A stretch of 64,000 bases of DNA from NCBI RefSeq assembly GCF_001598555.1, contig NZ_BCZE01000029.1, positions 1 to 64,000 on the forward strand. The letters are read 5' to 3'. The translations under genes and the position numbers were made by a program. The DNA comes from Novosphingobium rosa NBRC 15208 (GTDB taxonomy: Bacteria > Pseudomonadota > Alphaproteobacteria > Sphingomonadales > Sphingomonadaceae). The notes under the pieces are model-generated. The model saw only the letters and a program-made list of their open reading frames with translations. It was not told where the DNA came from and ran no database searches. Shown one piece after another: positions 1-8,089 of this stretch; positions within the stretch are counted from its first letter, which is position 1; each line of letters begins with the position of its first letter.

Positions 1-2030
1 CAATGAACAGGCGCCAATCCCAGATAGGCCGAACTCCAGAGTTGGGCGGCGTTGGACTCATCCGCATCCCCCGCGCCCGCTCCGAACGCCACCACCTTGT
101 AGTGGCCGTTCTCGAGCGCCCATGACCAGAGTTCGGAGCTGGCCATATCACGATGCGCCTCGATCCTTTTCCACAACGCCGTGCGGGCGGACAGCAGATG
201 GGTGCGGACCGGGATCGGCAGATCGCGGCGCTTCAGTTGGCGGTCCAGACCGGCGGCCAGCAGGGCTTGTTGCCATGACCAGACCACCAACCCGTGATAG
301 GCGCTTTGGGTGAAGCGGCTCTTGTCCTCGGGCGTGCCGTAGATGGGGTTGGCGACCAGCAGGCCCACATCCGTCAGCAGGCCAGCCGGGAAGGGGCGCA
401 TCATGGCGGCCACGTCGCGGTCGAGCAGGGCGGGGGCCGGCTGGCCGAACATCAGCGTGAAGCCGGGGTCGGAGTTCACCACGCGGACGGGCGAGCCATC
501 GGCGTTGAGCGACAGGGCGTGGAAGCGCACGGGTTGGGCATCCACGGCCTTCAGCGCGGCTTGGGCGGGCACGTTCAGCGCCGCGGCATAGGTGGTGATA
601 TCGGCCTTGGCCTGAGCGGCGGGGACGGTCACATCGAAGAACGTGGGCGCCTTGCTGGCCCAGATGTCCGCTGCGGCTCCGGCCCTGGCGAAGGCGGCTT
701 TGTCCTGCGGCGTCATATAGGGCGTCAGCACGCCGGAGGCCGTGAGGCCCTGGATGGCGCGCAGGGCGGCGGGGGCGAGGGCGGCGTTCACGTCATAGGG
801 ATAGCGGCCAAGACCAAGGCCATCATTGCTGTCGCGCCATTCGCCGGTGGTGCGGCCATCCTTGATCGCCAGCAGGTGAGCCACCGAGGGGTTTTGCGCG
901 AAGGGCTGCGTGGTGGTCAGCACATAGCGCAGATTGCGCATCAGGGCGGCGCCTGCGGTTTCCTGGCGATCGCCTGCCTTGCCGCTGGGAGCGGCCAGAA
1001 AGGCCCTGGCGCGGGCCATGCCGGCGGGGCTGCCGAGCAGGGCGCGCTCGACCAGCGGGGCCAGCATATAGCTGGAATCGATCATGGCGTAGTCGTATTC
1101 GGGGGCGTCGGTGAGGGGCTGGTGGTGGCGCAGATGGTCCAGCACGGCGAATTCGCCGATGCCTTCCTCATGGGCGGCCTCACCCTGCGGCGAGAGGCGC
1201 GCGATCACCGAACGCAACCCGCCCTCGATGGCTTCGGGCTGCAAGGCAGGCATCAGCAGGCTGAGCGACATCATCGTGTCCCGCCCGAAATAGGTGTTGA
1301 AGCGCCACGATCCGGCCATGAATTTTTCACGATAACTCAGGAAGCTGAGCGTGTTGCGCGCGGCGGGATCGCGGTTCGCCCTGGCCGAGAGCAGCGCATT
1401 GCCCTGCAGCGGGGTGAGCGGGGTCTCACCGCTCTGAGCCTCGATGCGCAGGGTGATCTTGCCGTCCGCGCCCGCCGTGATGCGGCCAAGCGCCAGCGAG
1501 CCATGCACCACCGTCACCGCGAGACGATAGCCCGGCGCGCCATCGAGGCGGTCGCGCTGCCAGAGGATGGTCTGGCCGTTGATGCCAGGAACGGTCTCGA
1601 CCTCGGGGGTTTTGATGCCGTCGCTCTGGTAATCGCGCAGCACGCGCACGGAGGAGAGGATCGCCTGCTTCACCTGCAAGGCCGGAACGGTGATCTCGGC
1701 CGTGGCGGTGATGCCATGGAGCTTGCGGCCCTTGGCATCCTCCACCGTCTGCGCGGCGGGCGGCGTCACCATGCGCCATGTCGCAGCCTGATCCAGATGA
1801 TCGAACCACAGACCCACGCCGCTGTTGCCCGCCGGGAAGGCCACCAGAATACGCGGATCGGTGCCCGAGCGCAGCAGCATATGCGCCGCCACCGGCCCCT
1901 GCCGGTAGAAGCTGTTGAGATTTTTGCCTTCCTTCACCTCGAACTGCAGCGGCTGGGCAGCGGGCTGCGCATGCACCATGGGCGCGGCCAGCAAGGCAGC
2001 AGCGAGCGAGAGGGAAGATTTCAAACGCAT
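1..2030 (-). CDS. (alpha/alpha)6-barrel glycosidase-like exported protein, 3' end outside window
   Basis: The frame is open without a stop from the ATG at 2030 to the left edge, at least 676 codons, so the C-terminus lies outside the window. A Sec signal peptide is visible at the start (MRLKSSLSLAAALL followed by a small-residue cleavage site at VHA-Q). A central WRFNTYFGRDTMMSLSL motif and a later GEWRDSNDGLGLGRYPYDVN stretch resemble the catalytic-barrel signatures of amylo-alpha-1,6-glucosidase/GH63/GH15-like proteins, so a periplasmic or outer-membrane glycoside hydrolase is likely. It starts 14 bp after the halogenase stop and is the last visible member of a receptor-halogenase-hydrolase operon. 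The exact family and substrate cannot be fixed from the sequence alone. Confidence 0.7.
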   Translation of the reverse strand, partial: MRLKSSLSLAAALLAAPMVHAQPAAQPLQFEVKEGKNLNSFYRQGPVAAHMLLRSGTDPRILVAFPAGNSGVGLWFDHLDQAATWRMVTPPAAQTVEDAKGRKLHGITATAEITVPALQVKQAILSSVRVLRDYQSDGIKTPEVETVPGINGQTILWQRDRLDGAPGYRLAVTVVHGSLALGRITAGADGKITLRIEAQSGETPLTPLQGNALLSARANRDPAARNTLSFLSYREKFMAGSWRFNTYFGRDTMMSLSLLMPALQPEAIEGGLRSVIARLSPQGEAAHEEGIGEFAVLDHLRHHQPLTDAPEYDYAMIDSSYMLAPLVERALLGSPAGMARARAFLAAPSGKAGDRQETAGAALMRNLRYVLTTTQPFAQNPSVAHLLAIKDGRTTGEWRDSNDGLGLGRYPYDVNAALAPAALRAIQGLTASGVLTPYMTPQDKAAFARAGAAADIWASKAPTFFDVTVPAAQAKADITTYAAALNVPAQAALKAVDAQPVRFHALSLNADGSPVRVVNSDPGFTLMFGQPAPALLDRDVAAMMRPFPAGLLTDVGLLVANPIYGTPEDKSRFTQSAYHGLVVWSWQQALLAAGLDRQLKRRDLPIPVRTHLLSARTALWKRIEAHRDMASSELWSWALENGHYKVVAFGAGAGDADESNAAQLWSSAYLGLAPVH

Positions 2031-2044
2031 CGTAAAAACTCCAA

Positions 2045-3565
2045 TCAGGCAGGGCGCGGCGCGGGGGCCTGCAGGCGCTGGCGGATCACATCCTCATGGC
2101 GGGGCAGCTTTGGCGTGGCGGCGGCGATCTCGCTGCGGATACGGGCCAGATGCTGGGCGTTGGCGGCTTCGGGAAAGCTGTCGGTCAGCGGGTTGTAATC
2201 CTGCGGGGCGATGCCCTGCCCCATCATCACCGCGAACCAGCTGGCCTCGCGGAACAGCTCATCGGTGCCCAGCACGATACGCCCCGTGCGGGCGAACTGC
2301 TCTTCCTTGTAGGTCAGGCTGTCGGGCAGGCTCATGGTCTGGCACTGGCGCCACAGCGGCTCATCACGGCCCTGCGTGCGGTGGTAATGCAGGATCAGGA
2401 AATCGCGCACGGTCTCCACATCCTGCCCATAGACGCGGTTGAACTGCTCGGCCACCAGCGGGTCGCAGCCGCGCGTGGGGAACAGCGAGAGCAGCTTGGC
2501 AATCGCGCTCTGGATCAGATGGATGCTGGTCGATTCCAGCGGTTCGAGGAAGCCGCTGGCCAGCCCCATGGCGATGACATTGCGGTTCCACACCTTGCGC
2601 CGCCGCCCGGTGGTGAAGCGGATCGGGCGCGGATCGGCCAGCGCCTTGCCATCCAAACGGGAGAGCAATTTGGCGGCCGCCTCATCGTCGCTGATATGCT
2701 GGCTGGAATAGACATAGCCATTGCCGATGCGGTGCTGCAGCGGGATGCGCCATTGCCAGCCCGCCTCGCGCGCGGTGGCGCGGGTGAAGGGCGTGGGCGG
2801 CCCGTCGCTTTCGCAGGGCACGGCCAGAGCGCGGTCGCAGGGCAGCCAATGCGTCCAGTCCTCATAGCCGGTCTTGAGCGTCTGTTCGATCAGCAGGCCC
2901 CTGAAGCCCGAGCAATCGATGAAGAGATCGCCCTCCACCACCGCGCCGCGCTGGGTGGTGAGGCGGGTGATGAAGCCGGTTTCGCCGTTCTGCTCGATCT
3001 TTTCGACCTTGCCCTCGATGCGGCGCACGCCCTTGGCCTCGCATTGGCGGCGCAGGAAGGCGGCATAGGCAGCGGCATCGAAATGATAGGCGAAGCCCAA
3101 GGTGGAGAGCAGCGAACGCGGATCGTTGGAGGGCGGCGCGAACCGCCCGGCCCGCGCCAGCTGCGTGGTCAGCGAGTAACCTTCCACGCCATGCGGGTCG
3201 CCCGCCAGATGCGCGCGGATCCAGCGATGGTAGAACATCGGGCCATCGGCAGGCGCGCCATAGCGGCCAAAGGGATGGAAATAGCCGCTGCCCTCGCCAT
3301 TCCAGCCGATAAATTCGATGCCCAGCTTGTAGGTGGCATGGGTCTCGCGCAGCAGGGCGGCCTCATCGATGCCTGCCAGCTGGTTGAACCAGTGGATGGT
3401 GGGGATGGTCGCCTCGCCCACGCCGACAATGCCGATCTCGTCGGATTCGATCAGCGTGATGTCGAACAGCCTGGGGCTGTTGATCTTGGCCAGAGCAGCG
3501 GCGGCCATCCAGCCCGCGGTGCCGCCCCCCAGGATCACCACCTTGCCGATACGCTGGTCCATCAC
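2045..3565 (-). CDS. Tryptophan-halogenase-family flavin-dependent protein
   Basis: A 506-residue flavin-dependent halogenase-family protein. The N-terminal FAD-binding GGGTAGW motif lies at about 13-19, the conserved lysine corresponding to the PrnA catalytic lysine at Lys80 (THATYKLGIEF), the WxWxIP halogenase motif at 270-275 and the EPLESTSIHL stretch near 341-350. Known members chlorinate or brominate tryptophan or other aromatics with FADH2, halide and oxygen. Here it sits between a TonB receptor and a glycosidase-like gene, with no biosynthetic genes nearby, an arrangement I associate with sphingomonads, xanthomonads and Caulobacter, where the true substrate is mostly unknown. It is cytosolic by sequence (no signal peptide). 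A partner flavin reductase is not adjacent; the nearest is near 56 kb. Confidence 0.85.
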   Translation of the reverse strand: MMDQRIGKVVILGGGTAGWMAAAALAKINSPRLFDITLIESDEIGIVGVGEATIPTIHWFNQLAGIDEAALLRETHATYKLGIEFIGWNGEGSGYFHPFGRYGAPADGPMFYHRWIRAHLAGDPHGVEGYSLTTQLARAGRFAPPSNDPRSLLSTLGFAYHFDAAAYAAFLRRQCEAKGVRRIEGKVEKIEQNGETGFITRLTTQRGAVVEGDLFIDCSGFRGLLIEQTLKTGYEDWTHWLPCDRALAVPCESDGPPTPFTRATAREAGWQWRIPLQHRIGNGYVYSSQHISDDEAAAKLLSRLDGKALADPRPIRFTTGRRRKVWNRNVIAMGLASGFLEPLESTSIHLIQSAIAKLLSLFPTRGCDPLVAEQFNRVYGQDVETVRDFLILHYHRTQGRDEPLWRQCQTMSLPDSLTYKEEQFARTGRIVLGTDELFREASWFAVMMGQGIAPQDYNPLTDSFPEAANAQHLARIRSEIAAATPKLPRHEDVIRQRLQAPAPRPA

Positions 3566-3588
3566 GCCTCTTTCGTCAGAAAACTTGA

Positions 3589-3620
3589 GGCGGCAACCCT
3601 CTCGCCGGAGGATTGCCGCC
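3589..3620 (-). terminator. Hairpin between TonB receptor and halogenase
   Basis: A perfect inverted repeat GGCGGCAA / TTGCCGCC (3589-3596 and 3613-3620) lies between the receptor stop (3641) and the halogenase start (3565). On the minus strand it is followed by TCAAGTTTT. It could act as a partial terminator or mRNA-stabilising hairpin that lowers halogenase expression relative to the receptor. Inference only. Confidence 0.45.
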
Positions 3621-3640
3621 CATAGGTTAGCTCAGTCCGC

Positions 3641-6304
3641 TCAGAACGCGTACTGCAGCGAAACCATGCCGTTGGTGCCGACAATGCCACGGCCATAGAA
3701 ATAGCCGTTGACCACCTGTTCGGACAGGCCCTGACGCGGGTTGCCCTCGGTCAGGCCTTGCGTGTTGGTGACATTGTCCACGCTGGCGTTGACCGTGATG
3801 CGGTCGGTCACGTTCAGCTGCGCGCCCAGCGACAGCACGCCATAACTGGGCAGCGGCAGCGTGCCGGTCTGATCGGCGAAGATCTTGCCGATGTACTTGT
3901 AGCGCAGATAGATGCTGCCCAGATGATGCGGCAGATCCACCGCCGGGGTGATGGTGTACATCACCTTGGGCGTGCGGCCCGGCGTCAGGCCATCGGCCTG
4001 CGGATAGGGCGCGCAGTTGGACAGGATGCCGTTGCTGATCGTGCCCTTGCAGGCGCTGGCGTATTTCGGATCCTGGAAGGTGGCCTGACCACGGATCGAG
4101 AAGGCGCGCAGCGGCTCATAGGTGGGGCGGTAGGACAGGTCGAGGTCGACACCATTGGTGGTGATGTTGGCCACGAAGTTTTCCGAGGTGCTGGTGCCGG
4201 CATCCGTGATCAGGCCGTTGAAGCTCTGGTTCTTGAAGAGGGTGCGGAAGGGCCGCACCGATCCCACGAAACCATGGCCCGCATAGGTGATGCCCGCTTC
4301 CCACAAGGTGATCGCGGTGGCGCCGTTCGAATTGTTGCCATTGGTCTGATAGGAATGGGCATAGCGGCCATAGACCGACAGATGCGCGTTGTGAGTGTAG
4401 TTCACGCCCGCTGTCCAGTTCAGCGGGTTTTCGGCATAGCCCGAGTTCACCGAATAGGTGCCGTTGAAGGCATTCGGGTTCACCTGCAGCAGGCCGGTGG
4501 TGCCCGGCGCGATCAGCGACGGCGAGCTGTTGCCGCTGTAGCTGGTCTGCTTTTCATGCTCATAGCGCAGGCCCACGTCGAAGTGGAACTTCTCGTGCCA
4601 GGTGAACTCGTCATTGGCATAGACCGACTGGCTGCTCTGGTCGAAATAGCTGACGCCCGCGCCCCAGTCGCCATAGCCCAGCAGACCGTTGTTGGTCAGC
4701 GTGCCGATCACGCCGCCCGCCGAGTTCAGCGCCACCACATCGTAGATGTTCGAATTGTTCGACACATCGTTGAGCAGGTTGGAGACCGCCGACTGGTCAT
4801 TGTCCTGCCGTTGGTGATAGATCATGCCGCCCACGGTCAGGCTGTTCTTCCAGCCGCCGCCGCTCGCGTCCCATTTGGCGCCGAAATCGCTGCCCACGTC
4901 ATGGATGTTGATCGTCTGGCGGTTGAGCCAGGTCTGCTGCAGCAAGCCGTTGCCGTTCAGCGCATTGAGCGCGGCGGTGTTGTTGCCCGCGATCACCTGA
5001 CCGGTGGTCAGATTGCGGATGCCATATTGCGCCGTGCCGGGGAAGGCCAGAGCCGCCGCCTGGAACAGGTTCAGCCCGCCATACATCGGGTTGGAGGCAG
5101 GCAAAGTGCTGCCCCACAGCGGCGAGACCGCGCTGGGCGTCAGATAGTTGACCGCCGTTTCAAGCCCCGCATTGCCGCTGCCGCTGCCCGCGAAGACGCC
5201 GTTGAAGTCCCAGTTGGTCTGGGTGTAGCGCGCCCGGGCGAACAGCGTGATGCCATGGCCGACCGGCTTGTTGACATCGATGCGGAACAGATTGCCCTGC
5301 GCATGGATGCCTTCCTTGGCGCTGAAGGTGCGGGTGCACTGGCCCACGGCGCAGCTGTTGGGCATGGTGATCGTGCCGAAGCCATTGCCGATGATGTTGC
5401 CATATTGCCCGCTCAGCCCCGGCACGCTGGCGATCTTGCCGTTGACATAGGAATAGGGCTGGTCGGCGTAATAGGGGTCGTGTTCGTTCCAGCGCTTGTA
5501 GGTGGCGCGGATGAAGCCGCCATCGTCGAAGCGTTTTTCCAGCTGCGCCTTCACATGATAGGTGTCGTAGCGGAACTGGGAATCGCGCTGGCCGGGGTTG
5601 GAATCGAGATAACCGCTGACCGCGAAAGCCACATCGTCGCCCAGCAGCTTGAGCGGGGCGGAATACCAGAAGTCGGTCCGCGCCTCGCCATAGGTGGTGC
5701 CGGTGATCTTGAAGAGGCCGCCGCCGTGGTCGTAATTCATCTTGCGCGAGATGAAGTTGATCGAGGCGCCCGCCGCATTGGGGGCCAGAATGCCCGAGGT
5801 GCCGCCCTGCAGGCCTTCGACGTGATCGATAGAGGCATCGTACTGGAAGACTTCATCGTCGTTGAGGCCGCCATAGATCGACGGCATGCCGTCTTCCAGC
5901 AGGCGCACGAATTGCTGGCCGCCGCCGGGCAGGCCGCGCACCGAATAGTTGTTCGACACCGGGCCCGCCGTGCCTTCCACGAAGATGCCGGGGATGGTTT
6001 CGAGGATGTCGACGGTGTTGCGCGGCGCCTTCTGCGCCAGATCGGCGTTGGAAATCTGCGTGATGGCGACCGAAGCGTTCAGCAGGGTACGCTTCGAGGT
6101 CGAACCGGTCACCACGATCTCATTGGCGGGATCGGCCACGGTGGTGGGGACTTCGACCGGTGCGGCAGCGGCCTGATCGGCAGGCGCAGTGCCCTGCGCG
6201 AAGGCCGGCTGGCTGATCACCGCGATGGACACGGCCAGCGTGGAAGCGGCGCCCACCAGAAAGCTCTTTTTGGATGACATGTTGCCCACGTTCATCTCCC
6301 TCAT
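3641..6304 (-). CDS. TonB-dependent outer-membrane receptor
   Basis: An 887-residue receptor. Signal peptide at about 9-37 (SSKKSFLVGAASTLAVS... ending AFA-Q), plug domain with typical elements (DILETIPGIFVEG, YSVRGLPGGGQQFVRLLEDG) within about the first 180 residues, then a long beta-barrel ending in GMVSLQYAF with the C-terminal phenylalanine expected of outer-membrane proteins. It would import a TonB-energised ligand, probably an oligosaccharide given the downstream glycosidase-like gene. Three in-frame ATGs lie close together (6304, 6295, 6280); GGGA lies about 9 bp before the first and GAGGGAG about 12 bp before the third, so the true start is uncertain by up to eight codons. First gene of the operon receptor-halogenase-hydrolase. 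Confidence 0.9.
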   Translation of the reverse strand: MREMNVGNMSSKKSFLVGAASTLAVSIAVISQPAFAQGTAPADQAAAAPVEVPTTVADPANEIVVTGSTSKRTLLNASVAITQISNADLAQKAPRNTVDILETIPGIFVEGTAGPVSNNYSVRGLPGGGQQFVRLLEDGMPSIYGGLNDDEVFQYDASIDHVEGLQGGTSGILAPNAAGASINFISRKMNYDHGGGLFKITGTTYGEARTDFWYSAPLKLLGDDVAFAVSGYLDSNPGQRDSQFRYDTYHVKAQLEKRFDDGGFIRATYKRWNEHDPYYADQPYSYVNGKIASVPGLSGQYGNIIGNGFGTITMPNSCAVGQCTRTFSAKEGIHAQGNLFRIDVNKPVGHGITLFARARYTQTNWDFNGVFAGSGSGNAGLETAVNYLTPSAVSPLWGSTLPASNPMYGGLNLFQAAALAFPGTAQYGIRNLTTGQVIAGNNTAALNALNGNGLLQQTWLNRQTINIHDVGSDFGAKWDASGGGWKNSLTVGGMIYHQRQDNDQSAVSNLLNDVSNNSNIYDVVALNSAGGVIGTLTNNGLLGYGDWGAGVSYFDQSSQSVYANDEFTWHEKFHFDVGLRYEHEKQTSYSGNSSPSLIAPGTTGLLQVNPNAFNGTYSVNSGYAENPLNWTAGVNYTHNAHLSVYGRYAHSYQTNGNNSNGATAITLWEAGITYAGHGFVGSVRPFRTLFKNQSFNGLITDAGTSTSENFVANITTNGVDLDLSYRPTYEPLRAFSIRGQATFQDPKYASACKGTISNGILSNCAPYPQADGLTPGRTPKVMYTITPAVDLPHHLGSIYLRYKYIGKIFADQTGTLPLPSYGVLSLGAQLNVTDRITVNASVDNVTNTQGLTEGNPRQGLSEQVVNGYFYGRGIVGTNGMVSLQYAF

Positions 6305-6490
6305 GTGATTATTTCCCTGAAACTTTTGGTTTTATCGTGTGCAGCATCGCTTCGCCCCAAGGGGTTTGCGCGATCTGGCGACGGATGTCTGACATGAGGC
6401 GGCGCATGCGAAACATCGCAGCGCGTCCGCGTTCAATGGTTGAAAACCCTCTCCTCCTTGCGGCGCCCTCTTTCACGGGGCTTTCCATAA

Positions 6491-6519
6491 GTTTTAAAAT
6501 GCGAACACAATCTTATCAA
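6491..6519 (-). promoter_or_regulatory. Candidate sigma70-type promoter for TonB receptor operon
   Basis: Read on the minus strand: TTGATA (6519-6514), exactly 17 bp, then TAAAAC (6496-6491). This is 5/6 to the -35 and 4/6 to the -10 consensus with ideal spacing, in an AT-rich island of an otherwise GC-rich region. Confidence 0.5.
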
Positions 6520-6545
6520 TGCGTTTGGTGATCGTGTCGCTGTGC

Positions 6546-6564
6546 AATCGTGTGTCAAACGATT
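6546..6564. promoter_or_regulatory. Inverted repeat AATCGT-N7-ACGATT, possible operator
   Basis: Perfect 6-bp arms separated by 7 bp, starting 27 bp upstream of the candidate -35 box of the receptor promoter. Position fits an activator or upstream regulator site. No regulator gene is adjacent, so the binding protein is unknown. Confidence 0.35.
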
Positions 6565-6667
6565 GGGAGAGCATCGCGTTCCGCCCCGCGGGCCGCAGAA
6601 ATGAGCGGCTTTGCAGGGTTGCGCCCGGGCTTGAATTTTAACGGTTTAAACGGGTGTGCAGGGCCTG

Positions 6668-6740
6668 TTGCCGGGGGTGAAACCACCCGGCAAGGGCTTG
6701 AATTGTTGCTGGATTGTCACACCTCCGCCAGCCACGGAGG
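6668..6740 (-). terminator. Two hairpins downstream of the acyltransferase
   Basis: CCTCCG-N7-CGGAGG (6722-6740) begins 6 nt after the acyltransferase stop and TTGCCGGG-N10-CCCGGCAA (6668-6693) follows it. Neither has a clear U-run on the minus strand, so this is a tentative transcript end rather than a classical intrinsic terminator. Confidence 0.4.
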
Positions 6741-6746
6741 CGTTAT

Positions 6747-7892
6747 TCAGCCCCGGTTTTGCGTGAAGCGCGCCGTCAGCCAGCGGCGCACCGGTCGGTC
6801 GTAGAAGACCAGGCTGCCATAGGCGATCGCCACCGATGCCGCCAGCAGCAGCATGCCCCAGACCACGCCCTGCCCGGGCGAGGCATGCCTGTCCACCGCC
6901 CATTCGGTGTAGACATAGATCAGCGGATAATGGGTGATGTAGAGCGGGAAGGACAGCTCTCCGAAAAAGCGCGCAATGCTCACCGAAACGCCATCCACAC
7001 GCTTTTCGCCCGCGCCGATGGCCACGACCAGCGGGAAGATCAGGATCACGCAGAGCGCGTCATAAAGGCCGTTGCTCCAGTGATGCGGCGTGTCGCCCAG
7101 CCGGGGGATCGACAGCGCCGCGACCAGCAGCAGGCTGGAGAGCGCAAAGGCATGGCGGCTCCTGATCCTTGTGCCCACACGCATCAGCAACATCCCCGCC
7201 AGAAAGGGATAGAGCAGCCGCGCAAAGCCGATATGCAGCCCCTCGGCATCGAGCGACCAGCCGCCGATCAGATCGCGGCTGGTGCCGGCCAGCGCGAGAT
7301 GCAGCAGAAACGCCGCCGCGCCGATCACCAACACGCTCAGCACCCGCAAGGACAGTCTGCGAAAGATCAGCGCATAGCCAATATTCGCGATATATTCGTA
7401 GAACAGCGACCATGCCGGGCCGTTAAGCGGATGAAGTTCGTTCCAGCCGCGAATGTCCATGCTTTTGGGCAGCGGCAGCAGGGTGCAGCCCCACAGCATC
7501 ACCAGCACCATCTGCCACAGCGGTGTCTGGCTGATCAGCGGAAACAACGGCCCCGCCTGAAGGTAGAACAGTGCGCCACCGATCAGGCTGCCCAGCACCA
7601 CCATGGGCTGCAGGCGGATCAGCCGCCGCTTGCAGAAGTTCCAGACCGACATGCTGCCCCAGCGATCATCATAGGCATAGGCGATCACGAAACCCGACAG
7701 CAGAAAGAAGAAATCCACCGCCAGATAGCCGTGATTGATGATCTGCTTCGTGGGATCGCCGCCCGAAAAAGCCTCGAACAGATGAAAGACCACGACCAGC
7801 AGCGAAGCGACGCCGCGCAAGCCATCCAGCACCACATAATGGCTTTTTTCACGCAGTGCGGTTTCAGGCAGGGCGGGCGCTTTCATCATCAT
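6747..7892 (-). CDS. Acyltransferase 3 family membrane protein (OafA/YrhL type)
   Basis: 381 residues, strongly hydrophobic with about ten membrane segments. The N-terminal block YVVLDGLRGVASLLVVVFHL with the conserved histidine, followed by YLAVDFFFLLSGFVIAYAYDDRW, is typical of inner-membrane acyltransferase 3 proteins, which move acyl groups (usually acetyl) to extracytoplasmic sugars of polysaccharides, lipopolysaccharide or secondary metabolites. It lacks the fused C-terminal SGNH domain found in some OafA proteins. It stands alone: the receptor operon reads away from it and the next gene is divergent. Substrate unknown; modification of a surface glycan is the default expectation. Confidence 0.85.
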   Translation of the reverse strand: MMMKAPALPETALREKSHYVVLDGLRGVASLLVVVFHLFEAFSGGDPTKQIINHGYLAVDFFFLLSGFVIAYAYDDRWGSMSVWNFCKRRLIRLQPMVVLGSLIGGALFYLQAGPLFPLISQTPLWQMVLVMLWGCTLLPLPKSMDIRGWNELHPLNGPAWSLFYEYIANIGYALIFRRLSLRVLSVLVIGAAAFLLHLALAGTSRDLIGGWSLDAEGLHIGFARLLYPFLAGMLLMRVGTRIRSRHAFALSSLLLVAALSIPRLGDTPHHWSNGLYDALCVILIFPLVVAIGAGEKRVDGVSVSIARFFGELSFPLYITHYPLIYVYTEWAVDRHASPGQGVVWGMLLLAASVAIAYGSLVFYDRPVRRWLTARFTQNRG

Positions 7893-8089
7893 CTCCTGGC
7901 GCGGGCAGCCGCGCGGGGCAGCGTTAGCGGATTGATTTGGCGCTTAGCAAGCTGCGCCACCAGGAAAGACGTATCCATAACCCAAGACGCCCTTGGCCAA
8001 ACCGTGCCGCCCACGTCAAACCCTCACATGAGCGTGTTTTATAAAGCCTATCCTTGGCAGATCGCTGCCGGGCTGCAATGGTCCCGCCC

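Larger units (their letters stand above)
6305..6746. other. Gene-free region upstream of TonB receptor
   Basis: About 440 bp without a convincing gene. It contains the candidate receptor promoter (6491-6519, minus), an inverted repeat upstream of it (6546-6564) and two hairpins downstream of the acyltransferase stop (6668-6740). The short open frames here lack coding character and a ribosome-binding site. The receptor leader would be about 180 nt. Confidence 0.6.

Noticed and set aside
3758..6277. Long open frame opposite TonB receptor 1
   Set aside because: GC-rich third positions leave the opposite strand open. Composition (runs of His, Arg, Ala, Gly) and lack of any motif mark it as a shadow; the same applies to long plus frames over 294-2198, 2096-3625, 41989-43188 and 50607-53939.
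7938..7959. TGGCGC-N10-GCGCCA as terminator or operator
   Set aside because: Six-bp GC arms are frequent by chance in this composition, and there is no U-run or position relative to a promoter that supports a role.
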